From: Pseudoxanthomonas daejeonensis
GTDB lineage: Bacteria > Pseudomonadota > Gammaproteobacteria > Xanthomonadales > Xanthomonadaceae
Assembly (NCBI RefSeq): GCF_010093205.1
Contig: NZ_PDWN01000001.1
Span: forward strand, 124,001 to 188,000
DNA: 64,000 nucleotides
Direction of reading: 5' to 3'
Part shown: positions 46,596-55,309 of the stretch, one piece after another
Layout of the letters: each line of letters opens with the position of its first letter
How positions within the stretch are numbered: the stretch's first letter is position 1
The notes under the pieces: model-generated
What the model was told of the DNA's origin: nothing
Database searches by the model: none
What the model saw: only the letters and a program-made list of their open reading frames with translations
Made by a program: the position numbers and the translations under genes

Positions 46596-48302
46596 TCAGT
46601 CGATGCGGGCGTAGGCCGGCAGGGTCAGGAACTCGACCAGCTGGCAGGCGCGGGTCAGTTCGTCGAGCAGGGCGATCGCCTCGGGAATGCGCCTGCCGCC
46701 CGGCAGGGTGGCGGTATCACCCAGTCGCCCCGGCAATGCGGCCAAGGTCCGTTCGAACAGGGCGAAATCGATCACCGTGCCGTCGGCCAGGTGGACCGGG
46801 CTGCCATCGGCATGGCGGCCGCGCGGATCGGAGTGGTGCAGCCACTGCCACAGCTGCGCGCGCGCGATCTCGGCGGTGGCCGCGTCCTCCATCAGCCAGT
46901 GGATCGGCACGCAGCCGTTGCCGTCCAGCCAGGAGGCGATGTAGCGCACGCAGACCTCGACGTTGTTCTCGAAGCCTTCGCGGGTGATCGTGCCTTCGCT
47001 GGGACGGATCAGGTCGTCGCGGCTGGCGTGGACGTCCTCGCGGCGCACGTGGTGCTGGTGCGGCGTGGGCATGTGCGCATCGAAGATCGCGCGCGCCACC
47101 GGGATCAGCGCCGGATGCGCGACCCAGGTGCCATCGTGGCCGGCGGTGACCTCGCGCAGCTTGTCGGCGCGCACCCGCGCCATCGCCTGCTCGTTCGCCG
47201 CCTCGTCGCCGGCGATCGGGATCTGCGCGGCCATGCCACCCATCGCGTGCGCGCCGCGACGGTGGCAGGTGCGGATCAGCAGTTCCGAATAGGACTTCAG
47301 GAACGGCTGGGTCATCGTCACCTGGCCGCGCTCGGGCAGCACCCGGTCGGCGTGCGCGCGGAAGGCCTTCAGGTAGGAAAAGATGTAGTCCCAGCGCCCG
47401 CAGTTCAGGCCGACGATGCGGTCCTTGAGCGCATGCAGGATCTCGTCCATCTCGAACACCGCCGGCAGCGTCTCCACCAGCACGGTGACCTTCATCTGCC
47501 CGTGCGGCAGGCCCAGCATCGCCTCGACGTGCGACAGCGCGGTTTCCCACAGTGCGGCTTCTTCCATCGACTGCAGCTTGGGCAGGTAGAAGTACGGGCC
47601 GCGGTCGTTGGCCATCAGCGTGCGCGCGTTGTGCCAGGCGAACACCGCCATGTCGAACAGGCCGCCGGCGATCGCCTCGCCGTCGATGCGCACGTGCTTC
47701 TCGTCCAGGTGCCAGCCGCGCGGACGCACGATCAGGACCGCACGCTCCTCGTACGGACGCAGCCGGTACTGCTTTCCGGTGTCGGCTTCGAAGGTGAGCG
47801 TGCCGTCCACCGCCGCGGCCAGCGCACGCTGGCCAGCCAGCAGGTTGCGCCAGGTCGGCGCGGTCGAATCCTCGAAGTCGGCCATGTAGCACTGCGCGCC
47901 GGAGTTCAGCGCGTTGATCACCATCTTCGGGTCGGTCGGACCGGTGATCTCCACGCGGCGGTCCAGCAGTGCGCGCGGGATCGGCGCCACGGTCCAGTCG
48001 CCGCTGCGCAGCGCCGCGGTATCGGCGCGGAAGTCGGGCAGGCCGCCGGCGTCGAAGAAGGCCTGGCGTTCGCGGCGCGCCGCCAGGCGCGCGCGGCGCT
48101 CGGGTTCGATCGCCCGGTGCAACGACACCAGCAGGCCCAGCAACGGCGCAGGCAGCAACTGCTCCTGGCCGGCAACGCGTTCGGTCAGTGCAAGCCCGGC
48201 AGCGGCGCGTCCACCCGAGGGGACGGAGGCGGCGGGTACCGGGCGGCTGGCCGGACGGGTCGACGGAATGGAGGGAATTGCGGCGGTGGCGATGGCGGAC
48301 AT
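46596..48302 (-). CDS. aceB: Malate synthase A
   Basis: Condenses glyoxylate with acetyl-CoA to malate, second step of the glyoxylate bypass. A 568-residue TIM-barrel enzyme with DPKMVINALNSGAQCYMADF, the catalytic and metal motifs in VTVLVETLPAVFEMDEILHA and GLNCGRWDYIFSYLK, and the RTCHRRGAHAMGGMAAQIPI signature. I choose the ATG at 48302, which has GGAG six bases upstream; the ATG at 48314 lacks a ribosome site. Ala/Pro-rich first ~30 residues are probably disordered. Divergent from a LysR gene. Confidence 0.96.
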   Translation of the reverse strand: MSAIATAAIPSIPSTRPASRPVPAASVPSGGRAAAGLALTERVAGQEQLLPAPLLGLLVSLHRAIEPERRARLAARRERQAFFDAGGLPDFRADTAALRSGDWTVAPIPRALLDRRVEITGPTDPKMVINALNSGAQCYMADFEDSTAPTWRNLLAGQRALAAAVDGTLTFEADTGKQYRLRPYEERAVLIVRPRGWHLDEKHVRIDGEAIAGGLFDMAVFAWHNARTLMANDRGPYFYLPKLQSMEEAALWETALSHVEAMLGLPHGQMKVTVLVETLPAVFEMDEILHALKDRIVGLNCGRWDYIFSYLKAFRAHADRVLPERGQVTMTQPFLKSYSELLIRTCHRRGAHAMGGMAAQIPIAGDEAANEQAMARVRADKLREVTAGHDGTWVAHPALIPVARAIFDAHMPTPHQHHVRREDVHASRDDLIRPSEGTITREGFENNVEVCVRYIASWLDGNGCVPIHWLMEDAATAEIARAQLWQWLHHSDPRGRHADGSPVHLADGTVIDFALFERTLAALPGRLGDTATLPGGRRIPEAIALLDELTRACQLVEFLTLPAYARID

Positions 48303-48419
48303 TGCAGGCTCCATGACGCTGCGGTCGGGAGGCCACGCTGCGCTGCGGCAAATTATTTGACAAAGCAGTTTTGGCAATGTATTGCATAAGCACAATTAAT
48401 ATGCAGGCTTAACTGTTTT
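48303..48419. promoter_or_regulatory. AT-rich divergent control region of aceB and the LysR gene
   Basis: 117 bp, of which 48345-48415 is conspicuously AT-rich for this genome. On the plus strand TTGACA (48357-48362) with a 17-nt spacer to TATTGC could drive the LysR gene. On the minus strand TTGCCA about 16 nt before TAATTT could drive aceB. LysR proteins bind such divergent spacers, typically at T-N11-A boxes, but I cannot single out one site. Confidence 0.5.
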
Positions 48420-49382
48420 GTGCCCCCGACCGTAAGCCCCCGTTTTTCCTACAAATCTGATCGGCTGAAACCGCTAAGGGCGTTCTGCCAGACGGTCCGC
48501 CTGGGCTCGGTATCGCGGGCCGCGGACGCGCTTTTCGTCAGCCAGCCGGCCATCACCCTGCAGCTGCAGGCGCTGGAACGGGACCTGGGCGTGCCGCTGC
48601 TGGAGCGAAACGGCCGCCGCCTGGCCCCCACCCGGGAGGGCGAGGTGCTGTACGAAATGGCCCTGCCCCTGGTCGAGCAGCTGGACGGACTGGAGTCGGC
48701 GTTCCGCGACCGGGTCCGCGGGCTGGACGCCGGCGAGCTGAAGATCGCCGCCAACAGCTCGACGATCCTCTACCTGCTGCCGCAGATCGTGGAGGCCTTC
48801 CGTTCCCGGCACCCGGACGTGCACCTGTCCCTGCACAACGTGGTCACCAGCGAGGGCACCGACCTGCTGCGCGAGGACGCGGTGGAACTGGTGGTCGGCA
48901 CCCTGCTCGACGTACCGGCCGACCTCAGCTACGAACCGGCCTACCGGTTCGAACAGCGACTGATCGCGCCGCCCGGCCATCCCTTGCTCAACAAGCCCCG
49001 GCTGGAGCTGCAGGACCTCGGCACGTACCCGTTGATCCTGCCGCCGAAGCGGCAGATCACCTGGCGGCTGGTCGACCTGGTGCTGCAGCAGAACCGCGTG
49101 CCCTACACGGTCGCGCTGGAAGTCAGTGGCTGGGACGTGATCAAGCAGTACGTGGCGATGGGCATGGGCGTGTCGATCGTGCCTTCGATCTGCCTGGGCG
49201 AGAACGATGGCGATCGCCTCGCCTCGCGCTCGCTGGCTGCGTTCTTCCCCTCGCGTGGCTACGGCGTGGTGGTGCGCAAGGGCCGCGTACTGTCGCCCCA
49301 GGCGCGCGCTTTCATTTCGCTGATCAAGCCCGACCTGATGGCACCGCGCGAGCACGACGAGTCCGGGCACTCGGAGCGGTAA
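48420..49382 (+). CDS. LysR-family transcriptional regulator, probable regulator of aceBA
   Basis: A 320-residue LysR-type regulator. The N-terminal winged helix-turn-helix is at ~20-80 (FCQTVRLGSVSRAADALFVS, QPAITLQLQALERDLGVPLL). The effector-binding domain follows (GELKIAANSSTILYLLPQIV, and VIKQYVAMGMGVSIVPS near the end, a CysB-like element). The start is a GTG at 48420. Divergent position from aceB over an AT-rich spacer makes it the probable local regulator of the glyoxylate genes; the effector is unknown. Confidence 0.88.
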   Translation: MPPTVSPRFSYKSDRLKPLRAFCQTVRLGSVSRAADALFVSQPAITLQLQALERDLGVPLLERNGRRLAPTREGEVLYEMALPLVEQLDGLESAFRDRVRGLDAGELKIAANSSTILYLLPQIVEAFRSRHPDVHLSLHNVVTSEGTDLLREDAVELVVGTLLDVPADLSYEPAYRFEQRLIAPPGHPLLNKPRLELQDLGTYPLILPPKRQITWRLVDLVLQQNRVPYTVALEVSGWDVIKQYVAMGMGVSIVPSICLGENDGDRLASRSLAAFFPSRGYGVVVRKGRVLSPQARAFISLIKPDLMAPREHDESGHSER

Positions 49383-49437
49383 GGGCGATTCCCCGGCGCT
49401 GGGGGCCGCTCGCACCCGTCGCGCCCCCGTGGCGAGA

Positions 49438-49599
49438 TCAGGCCTTCCTGTCGGCATCCGGCGCAGGCTTCTTCTTCGGCGGTGCCGGCACCTCGCGCCC
49501 CTTCAGCTCCAGGCCGTAGTAGTGGTTGTATTCGTGCGTCCTGCGGCGCGATGCCACCGGCTTGCCGGTTGCCTTGTCCGTTTCGCGGCGGGTTGCCAT
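49438..49599 (-). CDS. Small basic protein of unknown function
   Basis: A 53-residue Lys/Arg-rich protein (MATRRETDKATGKPVASRRR, then the tyrosine-rich YNHYYGLELKGRE, then a Pro/Lys tail). Its ATG has an excellent ribosome site (GGAGAGGAG, five bases upstream), which is the main reason to call it. The composition suggests nucleic-acid or ribosome binding, but nothing is established. Confidence 0.6.
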   Translation of the reverse strand: MATRRETDKATGKPVASRRRTHEYNHYYGLELKGREVPAPPKKKPAPDADRKA

Positions 49600-49713
49600 G
49601 GGATCTCCTCTCCTGCGCCGTGCCTGTCGACCGGCGCGGTGCTGCGCCGATGCCAGGAGGAACGCCGGCTGTGGCGCCGACGGGCCAGCGCGACGAGCGT
49701 GGACGTCGTGCAC

Positions 49714-50085
49714 TCAGGTCTGGGCCAGCATCAGCACGTAGCCGTCCGGATCCTCCAGCCGGAATTCGCCGCCGGGCATGTAGAACGGATACTGGATCTC
49801 GCCCGGCGCATGTCCCAGTGCCACCAGGGCTGCGCGCGCCTGGCGGATGTCGTCGTAATACAGGTAGAACAGGATGGCCTGCTGCGCGGCGTCGACGGGG
49901 CCCGACGCGAGCCCGACCATCAGTTCGGCGCGTCCGCTTTCCAGCCGTGCCCAGATCGGCGCCGACCGGCCCTGTGGAACGACCGTGTTCTCGACGGAAA
50001 AACCGAGGTCGGCATAGAAGCCGATGCTGCGCCCGACATCGGCAACGTGGGCGAATGCGACCAGCGAGCGGGTCTTTGCGGTCAT
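49714..50085 (-). CDS. VOC-family (glyoxalase/bleomycin-resistance fold) protein
   Basis: A 123-residue protein with paired beta-alpha-beta-beta-beta modules: VAFAHVADVGRSIGFYADLG at the start and EFRLEDPDGYVLMLAQ at the end, as in glyoxalase-like and bleomycin-resistance proteins. The usual metal ligands are only partly kept, so the activity cannot be predicted. The start is the ATG at 50085; the frame runs on upstream without homology. Confidence 0.82.
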   Translation of the reverse strand: MTAKTRSLVAFAHVADVGRSIGFYADLGFSVENTVVPQGRSAPIWARLESGRAELMVGLASGPVDAAQQAILFYLYYDDIRQARAALVALGHAPGEIQYPFYMPGGEFRLEDPDGYVLMLAQT

Positions 50086-50180
50086 GGTGCTTCCCGGGTG
50101 TCGGACAAGGGGCACGTCAAGGGTACGAGGCTCCCGCCGATCGCATCGCGCGTGCCAGCCCGGCGATACGGCCTGCCGCG

Positions 50181-50930
50181 TCAATCGGCGACCGGCGCGT
50201 CCACGCCCAGCAGCCACCGCGACAGCCGCAACCAGGGCGCACTGGTGATCGCCAGCAGTTCGATCGCGTGCACCACTACCATCGCCCCGCCGGCCCACAG
50301 GTACACCGGATGTACCCGGCGCATCGCGATCCAGTCGCGCGCGATGGCGACCACCAGCAGCGAATCGGCCACGATCGAGAAGGTCACGAACGGATGGGGC
50401 ACGCCCGGGAACAGGTGGCGGAAACGCATCCACGCCGGAGCGAGCGCCGAGATGGTGGCCAGCAGCAACAGGCGCTTGTGGCTCTCGCCGTCGCGGCGCA
50501 GCACCACCGCTGCAGCGACCAGCCCGCCGAACAGGAGCATCTCGATCAGGATGTTCACGAACTGGCCGAGTGCGAAATCGCCGCCGCCCGCAGCCAGGTC
50601 GCGATGCGTGGCGAACAGCCCCACGCCGACCCCCGACGCCATGATCGCCACGCACATCGCCGCGCCGAACCAGCCCCACTGCCGGTGCCGCACCATGTGT
50701 CGCTGCCGCACGCGCCAGGCCTGGGCGATGAACAGCAGCAGCCAGCCGAATACCAGCACGCCATGCACGTGGACGATCGCCGGTGCATCGAAACTGCCAC
50801 GCGCCATCGGAACGAAGTAGGTGCCCATGAAGCCGGTCAGGGCAACGGCCAGGAATACCGCGCCCATCGCCAGGAAGAACCGGCTTCGGGGCCTGGCCCC
50901 GGCATTCGTCCGCCCGCCGTTCTCATTCAT
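50181..50930 (-). CDS. Polytopic membrane protein of unknown function
   Basis: A 249-residue protein with about seven predicted membrane segments (for example RFFLAMGAVFLAVALTGFMG, VLVFGWLLLFIAQAW, AAMCVAIMASGVGVGLF, MLLFGGLVAAAVVL). Several His near membrane faces (IVHVHG, RHRQWGW, SHKRL) could be ligands. The start is the ATG at 50930 (MNENGGRTNAG). I cannot assign a family with confidence. Confidence 0.75.
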   Translation of the reverse strand: MNENGGRTNAGARPRSRFFLAMGAVFLAVALTGFMGTYFVPMARGSFDAPAIVHVHGVLVFGWLLLFIAQAWRVRQRHMVRHRQWGWFGAAMCVAIMASGVGVGLFATHRDLAAGGGDFALGQFVNILIEMLLFGGLVAAAVVLRRDGESHKRLLLLATISALAPAWMRFRHLFPGVPHPFVTFSIVADSLLVVAIARDWIAMRRVHPVYLWAGGAMVVVHAIELLAITSAPWLRLSRWLLGVDAPVAD

Positions 50931-51003
50931 GCCCACCCCCGCGTCGTCGCTTCGCGGACCAACGCGCTGGAAGCCCCGTACCGGCCACCGGCCTGCGGCG
51001 CCG

Positions 51004-51381
51004 CTAGCGGACTTCCTCCATCAGCCCGACCAGGTTGCCGTCGGGATCGCGCAGGAACGCGGTCCACAGCTCGTGGTCGGGCATGCGCGCGGCCAGTTGC
51101 GGGTCGCGTTCGCCGGTGGCGCCGCGCACGAGCATCGCCGCGTGGGCGGCGATGATGTCATCCACGCGGAAGTAGAGGATCGAATTTGCGCCCACCGCGC
51201 CCGAACCCTGCGGCGTGGTGAGCATGATCCGCACGCCGTCGGCGTCGAGGAAAGCCAGCTCCGGGCCGGCACGGAACAGGAATGGCAGGCCGAGCACGTC
51301 GCGGTAGAACCCGAGCGCCGCATCGACATCGGCGACGGTGATCGCGACCTGGCGGATGCCCTGTACCTGCTGCGATGCCAT
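51004..51381 (-). CDS. VOC-family glyoxalase-like protein
   Basis: A 125-residue protein (MASQQVQGIRQVAITVADVD, FYRDVLGLPFLF, AFLDADGVRIMLTTP, AFLRDPDGNLVGLMEE). The His/Glu metal-ligand positions of metal-dependent VOC enzymes such as methylmalonyl-CoA epimerase or glyoxalase I are not clearly complete, so the substrate is unknown. GGGAG precedes the ATG at 51381. It sits downstream of the ECF/ChrR pair. Confidence 0.82.
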   Translation of the reverse strand: MASQQVQGIRQVAITVADVDAALGFYRDVLGLPFLFRAGPELAFLDADGVRIMLTTPQGSGAVGANSILYFRVDDIIAAHAAMLVRGATGERDPQLAARMPDHELWTAFLRDPDGNLVGLMEEVR

Positions 51382-51452
51382 GCGCTTCTCCCAGCCCGGT
51401 CGACGTGCGTCGCCGACGATGGCCGCATCATGCACGGTCCGCGCCGGTGCTT

Positions 51453-52112
51453 CTACAGCTTGAACAGGGGCTGCAACAGGCGCGCCATCCAGCCCGAGAA
51501 GCGCAGCGGCGCGTCGGTGGCGGCGACGCAGATGCATGGCACGCCGGGTACGGTGACGGGCTGGTGCTCCACCTCCGAATCCAGGTCGGCGACGTCACCC
51601 GGTGCGAAGTGGCCGATCGCATCGCGATAGGCGCCTTGCAGGATCAGGGTGAGTTCGGTGCCGCCATGGGTGTGCATCGGCACGCTGCGGCCGGGCGCGG
51701 TGCGCAGCAGCATGAGGTGGCCTTCATCGACATGCGCTGCGCGCACGTAGTGGATGCCGGGGCCGAGCATGCGCCAGCGCAGGTCCGCGTAGCGTTGGCC
51801 GAAATAGGGTTGCAGCGTGCGCGGCAACTCGCCGGCGGCCACCTGCGCACGGGCGGGGCGGCGGCGCGGCGGCAGCGGCTTGCCCTGGGCCAGCACGCGC
51901 GAACGCAGCTGTTCACGGGCATCGTCGGGCAAGGGTGCACCCTCCTGCTGCACCAGCAGGTGCCCGCCGATGCGGTCGGCCAGCGCCAGCTGTTCGCGGC
52001 ACTGCGCGCAGACATCGAGGTGGGCGATCACGACTGCGGCGAATGCCTCAGCAAGCGCACCCGCGGAGAACGCGAGCAGGGTCGGGGAATCGGGATGATG
52101 GTTCGGGTTCAT
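51453..52112 (-). CDS. chrR: ChrR-type zinc anti-sigma factor with cupin domain
   Basis: A 219-residue two-domain protein. The N-terminal zinc anti-sigma domain has H31-x3-C35-x2-C38 (HLDVCAQCRE) with His at 5 and 6, the pattern of Rhodobacter sphaeroides ChrR (H6, H31, C35, C38). The C-terminal cupin holds H147, H149, E153 and H183, the same spacing as the ChrR cupin zinc site. In ChrR the first domain sequesters the ECF sigma factor and the cupin is needed to release it on singlet-oxygen stress. It overlaps the sigma gene as ATGA, so the two are translationally coupled. Confidence 0.92.
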   Translation of the reverse strand: MNPNHHPDSPTLLAFSAGALAEAFAAVVIAHLDVCAQCREQLALADRIGGHLLVQQEGAPLPDDAREQLRSRVLAQGKPLPPRRRPARAQVAAGELPRTLQPYFGQRYADLRWRMLGPGIHYVRAAHVDEGHLMLLRTAPGRSVPMHTHGGTELTLILQGAYRDAIGHFAPGDVADLDSEVEHQPVTVPGVPCICVAATDAPLRFSGWMARLLQPLFKL

Positions 52113-52666
52113 GGCGCGGCCCCCAGTCCGGCCTTCAGCCGCGCGAACGCACGGCGCAGGGTGGATTTGACCGAGCCCAGCGGCATGCCGAGTTCGGCGG
52201 CGATCTCGCTGTGGCTGCGCGCCTCCAGGTAGGACATGCGGATCAGGCGCGCCTGCCCGGCGGGCAGCTCGCGGATCGCACGGTCCAGGCCGACATGGTC
52301 GGCATAGGCATCGGGTGACACGGCATCCTCGTCGCTGGCCCAGTCGTCGCCGGCTTCGGCGAACACGGTCTCCGTCTCGCGGCAGGCCTCGCGGCGGTGT
52401 GCGTCGATCTGCAGATTGCGGGCGATGCGGAACAGCCAGGTCGACAGGGTGGCCCGGGCCGGATCGAACGAGGCGGCGTTGCGCCACACGCGCAGCATCG
52501 CTTCCTGCACCAGGTCGTCGGCGTGCGCGCTGGAGACGCCATGGCCGAGCAGGTAGCGCTTGAGCCGGGGCGCGAAGTGGTCATGGATGCTGAGGAACGC
52601 ATCCATGTCCTCGCGCGCGGCGACCGATCGCATCTGCTCGCCCCAGTAGCGGGTATCGTCCGGCAT
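52109..52666 (-). CDS. rpoE: ECF sigma factor of the RpoE/ChrR (photo-oxidative stress) type
   Basis: A 185-residue ECF sigma factor. Region 2: FAPRLKRYLLGHGVSSAHAD, DLVQEAMLRVWRN, LSTWLFRIARNLQIDAHRR. Region 4: IRELPAGQARLIRMSYLEAR, SHSEIAAELGMPLGSVKSTL. Partner of the ChrR-like anti-sigma just downstream. I take the ATG at 52666 (MPDDTRYWGEQM); the frame is open to 52786, but that start would lie inside the promoter-like motif at 52778-52805. This protein is the likely reader of the three GGATCC/GAATCC-N16-CGTA motifs in this region. Confidence 0.92.
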   Translation of the reverse strand: MPDDTRYWGEQMRSVAAREDMDAFLSIHDHFAPRLKRYLLGHGVSSAHADDLVQEAMLRVWRNAASFDPARATLSTWLFRIARNLQIDAHRREACRETETVFAEAGDDWASDEDAVSPDAYADHVGLDRAIRELPAGQARLIRMSYLEARSHSEIAAELGMPLGSVKSTLRRAFARLKAGLGAAP

Positions 52667-52777
52667 GGCGTTGGTCTGGCTGGACACGCGCTTGTGCGCC
52701 GCGAGCGGCGTTACTTTCCCGATGACTGGATCGGCTGGCATCTTAACCCTGGCGTGTCCATGCTTGGTTCCATGGGC

Positions 52778-52805
52778 TATACGCACCAGGCAGCCAACCG
52801 GATCC
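52778..52805 (-). promoter_or_regulatory. Putative ECF-sigma promoter of the rpoE-chrR genes
   Basis: On the minus strand GGATCC, 16 nt, CGTATA, about 112 nt before the sigma start. It is identical in both hexamers and spacing to the motif upstream of the desaturase operon, and close to that upstream of the fasciclin gene. It implies autoregulation. Confidence 0.7.
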
Positions 52806-52840
52806 CGGTCGCCGATGCCAAGACGCGTGCGGCCACCGCC

Positions 52841-53413
52841 TCATCGCGGTGCCGGGCGCGGGGCCGCTTCGGGCCACTGCTGCGGAACCGTCCGCAGGCG
52901 CGAAATGTCGTAGCCCATGCCCTCTACCTCGGCCACCAGCTGGCGGTAGCGCGCCTCGGGCAGGGTGGGGGTGCGCGCCATGATCCAGACGTAGTCGCGC
53001 TTGTTGCGTGCCACGATGGTGTCCGAGTAGTCCGGCGCCAGCGAAGCGATGATGTACTCGGCCTTGACCGGCCATAGGAACCGCATGCCCCAGACGGCGT
53101 TGCCGGTGCCTTCGCGGACGAAACCGGTCGGGGTCATGGTTTCCAGCTCGCCGTCGAAACTGTCCTTGCGATAGCGGAACACGGTGTCGATGCGCCCGGC
53201 CGCGCCTTGCGAGTAGGTTTCCACCGCGTTGAACGCGCCGCGCTCGAACCGGGTGGGAATGGAGGCGATCACGTACCAGTCGCCCATGAACCGCTCCAGG
53301 TCCACGTGCGCGACCGGTTCGACCGGGCCGGCGTTGCCGCGATCCGCACACGCAGCCAGCACGCCGGCGATGGCCAGCGAAGAGACGATTCGGGCTACCC
53401 GGTGAACCTTCAT
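52841..53413 (-). CDS. Bacterial lipocalin (Blc-like) outer-membrane lipoprotein
   Basis: A 190-residue lipoprotein: signal peptide ending in the lipobox LAAC, then a lipocalin barrel with the GDWYVIASIPTRFERGAFNA signature (G-x-W) and the closing conserved Arg near YRQLVAEVEGMGYDISRLRT. Blc proteins bind lysophospholipids or fatty acids and are induced in envelope stress. It is the last gene of the lipid-modification operon, 10 bp after the methyltransferase gene. Confidence 0.9.
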   Translation of the reverse strand: MKVHRVARIVSSLAIAGVLAACADRGNAGPVEPVAHVDLERFMGDWYVIASIPTRFERGAFNAVETYSQGAAGRIDTVFRYRKDSFDGELETMTPTGFVREGTGNAVWGMRFLWPVKAEYIIASLAPDYSDTIVARNKRDYVWIMARTPTLPEARYRQLVAEVEGMGYDISRLRTVPQQWPEAAPRPAPR

Positions 53414-53423
53414 GATCCGATCC

Positions 53424-54512
53424 TCAGCGCCGCGGCGCGAACAGGTAATGGGCGACCAGCCACTGCTGGCCGCCCTCGTAGCCGAACAGCTCGGCGCAGG
53501 ACATCCAGAACATCCGCCAGCGCTGGAACCAGAGCCGTCCCTGCGCATCGCCACCGTAGGCCTGCGCCAGGACCGGGAGCAGCCGTTCGCGCTGGCGATC
53601 CTGGTTGTCGAGCCAGGCTTCGGCGGTTCGCTGGTAGTGGACGCCGTCCACCAGCCAGCGCCGCTCCAGCACCAGGTCGCCCTGCAGGTGCAAGAGGGTA
53701 TCGGCGGCGGGCATCAGGCCGCCGGTGAAGAAATGGCGCCCCATCCAGTTGCCTTCGCCGCCGGTGTCGAACGGATACGCTGCGAGCCGGTGGGCGAAGA
53801 TATGCACGAACAGCCGTCCACGCGGGCGCAGCCACCCGGCGATGCGCGCCATCAGGGCTTCGTGGTTGCGCACGTGCTCGAACATCTCCACCGACACGCA
53901 ACGGTCGAACGACCCGGCAGGCAGGTCGAGCACGTTGACGTCGCAGGTGAGTACACGGACGTTGGCCAGCCCCTGCTCGCGGCAGCGCTCCTCGATCCAG
54001 GCCCGCTGCGAGTGCGAGTTGGACACCGCGGTGATGCGTGCACCCGGGTAGCGTTGCGCCATCCACAGGGTCAGCGAGCCCCAGCCGCAGCCGAGCTCGA
54101 GGATGTCCATGCCGTCTTCCAGCCCGGCCCGCACGCCGTATAGGCCCAGCATCGCTTCTTCCGCCTCGGCCAGGGTCGCGCCGGGCCGTTCGAACAGGCA
54201 CGCCGAGTACTTCAGTCGCGGACCCAGGCACCGCTGGAAGAATGTCGCCGGCACCTCGTAGTGCTGCGCGTTGGCTGCTTCCGTGTGCACGGCCAGCGGC
54301 ATGCGCCGCAACGCTTCCACCAGGCGCTGGTGGCGTGCCTGCTGCATCGCAGCGCCGCCGCCCATGCATTCCTGCAGTCGCTGCGCGCAGAGGCGACGGA
54401 TGCCGAAGCGGATCGCGGCATCGGGCAGCAGGCCACGCTCGGCCAGCCCGAGCAGGCCGGTTTCCGGCGCGTCCTGGCGCAGGACGCCAGGCGTGGGCAG
54501 TACGGTGCTCAT
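53424..54512 (-). CDS. SAM-dependent methyltransferase of the cyclopropane-fatty-acid-synthase family (first paralogue)
   Basis: A 362-residue protein with the CFA/Mycolic-acid synthase type SAM site DILELGCGWGSLTLWMAQRY, then ITAVSNSHSQRAWIEERC and VEMFEHVRNHEALM. Its N-terminal ~110 residues and the HYEVPATFFQRCLGPRLKYS element are of the shorter, coclaurine-N-methyltransferase-like branch and differ from the classical synthase encoded two genes upstream. The acceptor may be an unsaturated acyl chain, but methyl transfer without cyclopropane formation is also possible. Start overlaps the DUF1295 stop as ATGA. Confidence 0.87.
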   Translation of the reverse strand: MSTVLPTPGVLRQDAPETGLLGLAERGLLPDAAIRFGIRRLCAQRLQECMGGGAAMQQARHQRLVEALRRMPLAVHTEAANAQHYEVPATFFQRCLGPRLKYSACLFERPGATLAEAEEAMLGLYGVRAGLEDGMDILELGCGWGSLTLWMAQRYPGARITAVSNSHSQRAWIEERCREQGLANVRVLTCDVNVLDLPAGSFDRCVSVEMFEHVRNHEALMARIAGWLRPRGRLFVHIFAHRLAAYPFDTGGEGNWMGRHFFTGGLMPAADTLLHLQGDLVLERRWLVDGVHYQRTAEAWLDNQDRQRERLLPVLAQAYGGDAQGRLWFQRWRMFWMSCAELFGYEGGQQWLVAHYLFAPRR

Positions 54513-55309
54513 GTGTGGGGACTCCTGCGATCGACGTCGCGTGGAAACCAGGGGAACAGCATCGGGGTGCGTTTCTGGTAGCGCCGGTAGTCATCGCCGC
54601 GGGTGCGCAGTGCCTGCGCCTCGGACCAGGGGATGCCGCTGAGGTAGCGCAGGAACAGGTACATCAGCACCGGACCGACCCAGCTCAGCACATGCAGCGG
54701 CGAGCCGACCGAAAGAAGCACGTAGGCGAACCAGTGCAGCCATTCGAAGAAATAGTTCGGATGCCGCGACCAGCGCCACAGCCCGCGGTCGCAGGTTCGG
54801 CCGCGATTGGACGGATCGGCGCGGAACCGCGCGAGCTGCCGATCGGCCACCGCTTCGCCCGCGACACTGGCCAGCCAAACGGCCACGCCCAGCACGGTCC
54901 AGGCCGTGACGCGGCCCACCGGATTGGCCGCGACCGCCGCGAACGGCAGCGCGAAGAGCACGACCACCACTGCCTGGCCCAGGAAGAACACGAGGAACGG
55001 CAGGCCACGATCGCGCCAGTGCTCGCGAAGGTGGCGGTAGCGGCCGTCTTCCGGCTCGCCGAACACGCGCACCGCAAGATGCGCGGCCAGGCGCAGGGCC
55101 CAGCCTCCGGCCAGCACCGCCAGCAATACCCGCGGCAATGTCGCGCCGCTGCCGCCGGCCGCCAGCACGAGCGCCGCCAGTCCCATGCCGGCGGCCCACA
55201 GCACGTCGACGATGCCCGCGTTGCGACGCGCACGCTCCCATGCCCAGCCCGCCAGCATCAGTGCCACGACCATCGCGGCGATCACTCCCAGCAGCGCCGG
55301 CGTATCCAT
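54509..55309 (-). CDS. DUF1295-family membrane protein (steroid-reductase-like fold)
   Basis: A 266-residue protein with about seven membrane segments and the DUF1295 features DGRYRHLREHWRDRG in a loop and the C-terminal GLWRWSRHPNYFFEWLHWFA, which recalls the NADPH-binding region of isoprenylcysteine methyltransferases and 5-alpha steroid reductases. It is consistently found beside cyclopropane synthases, but its reaction is unknown; an acyl-chain reductase role is a guess. Linked to both neighbours by ATGA overlaps. Confidence 0.85.
   Translation of the reverse strand: MDTPALLGVIAAMVVALMLAGWAWERARRNAGIVDVLWAAGMGLAALVLAAGGSGATLPRVLLAVLAGGWALRLAAHLAVRVFGEPEDGRYRHLREHWRDRGLPFLVFFLGQAVVVVLFALPFAAVAANPVGRVTAWTVLGVAVWLASVAGEAVADRQLARFRADPSNRGRTCDRGLWRWSRHPNYFFEWLHWFAYVLLSVGSPLHVLSWVGPVLMYLFLRYLSGIPWSEAQALRTRGDDYRRYQKRTPMLFPWFPRDVDRRSPHT

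Noticed and set aside
52667-52786. Earlier start for the ECF sigma factor (adds 40 residues)
   Set aside because: It would place the start codon inside the GGATCC-N16-CGTATA motif, and the extra residues show no sigma-factor similarity.
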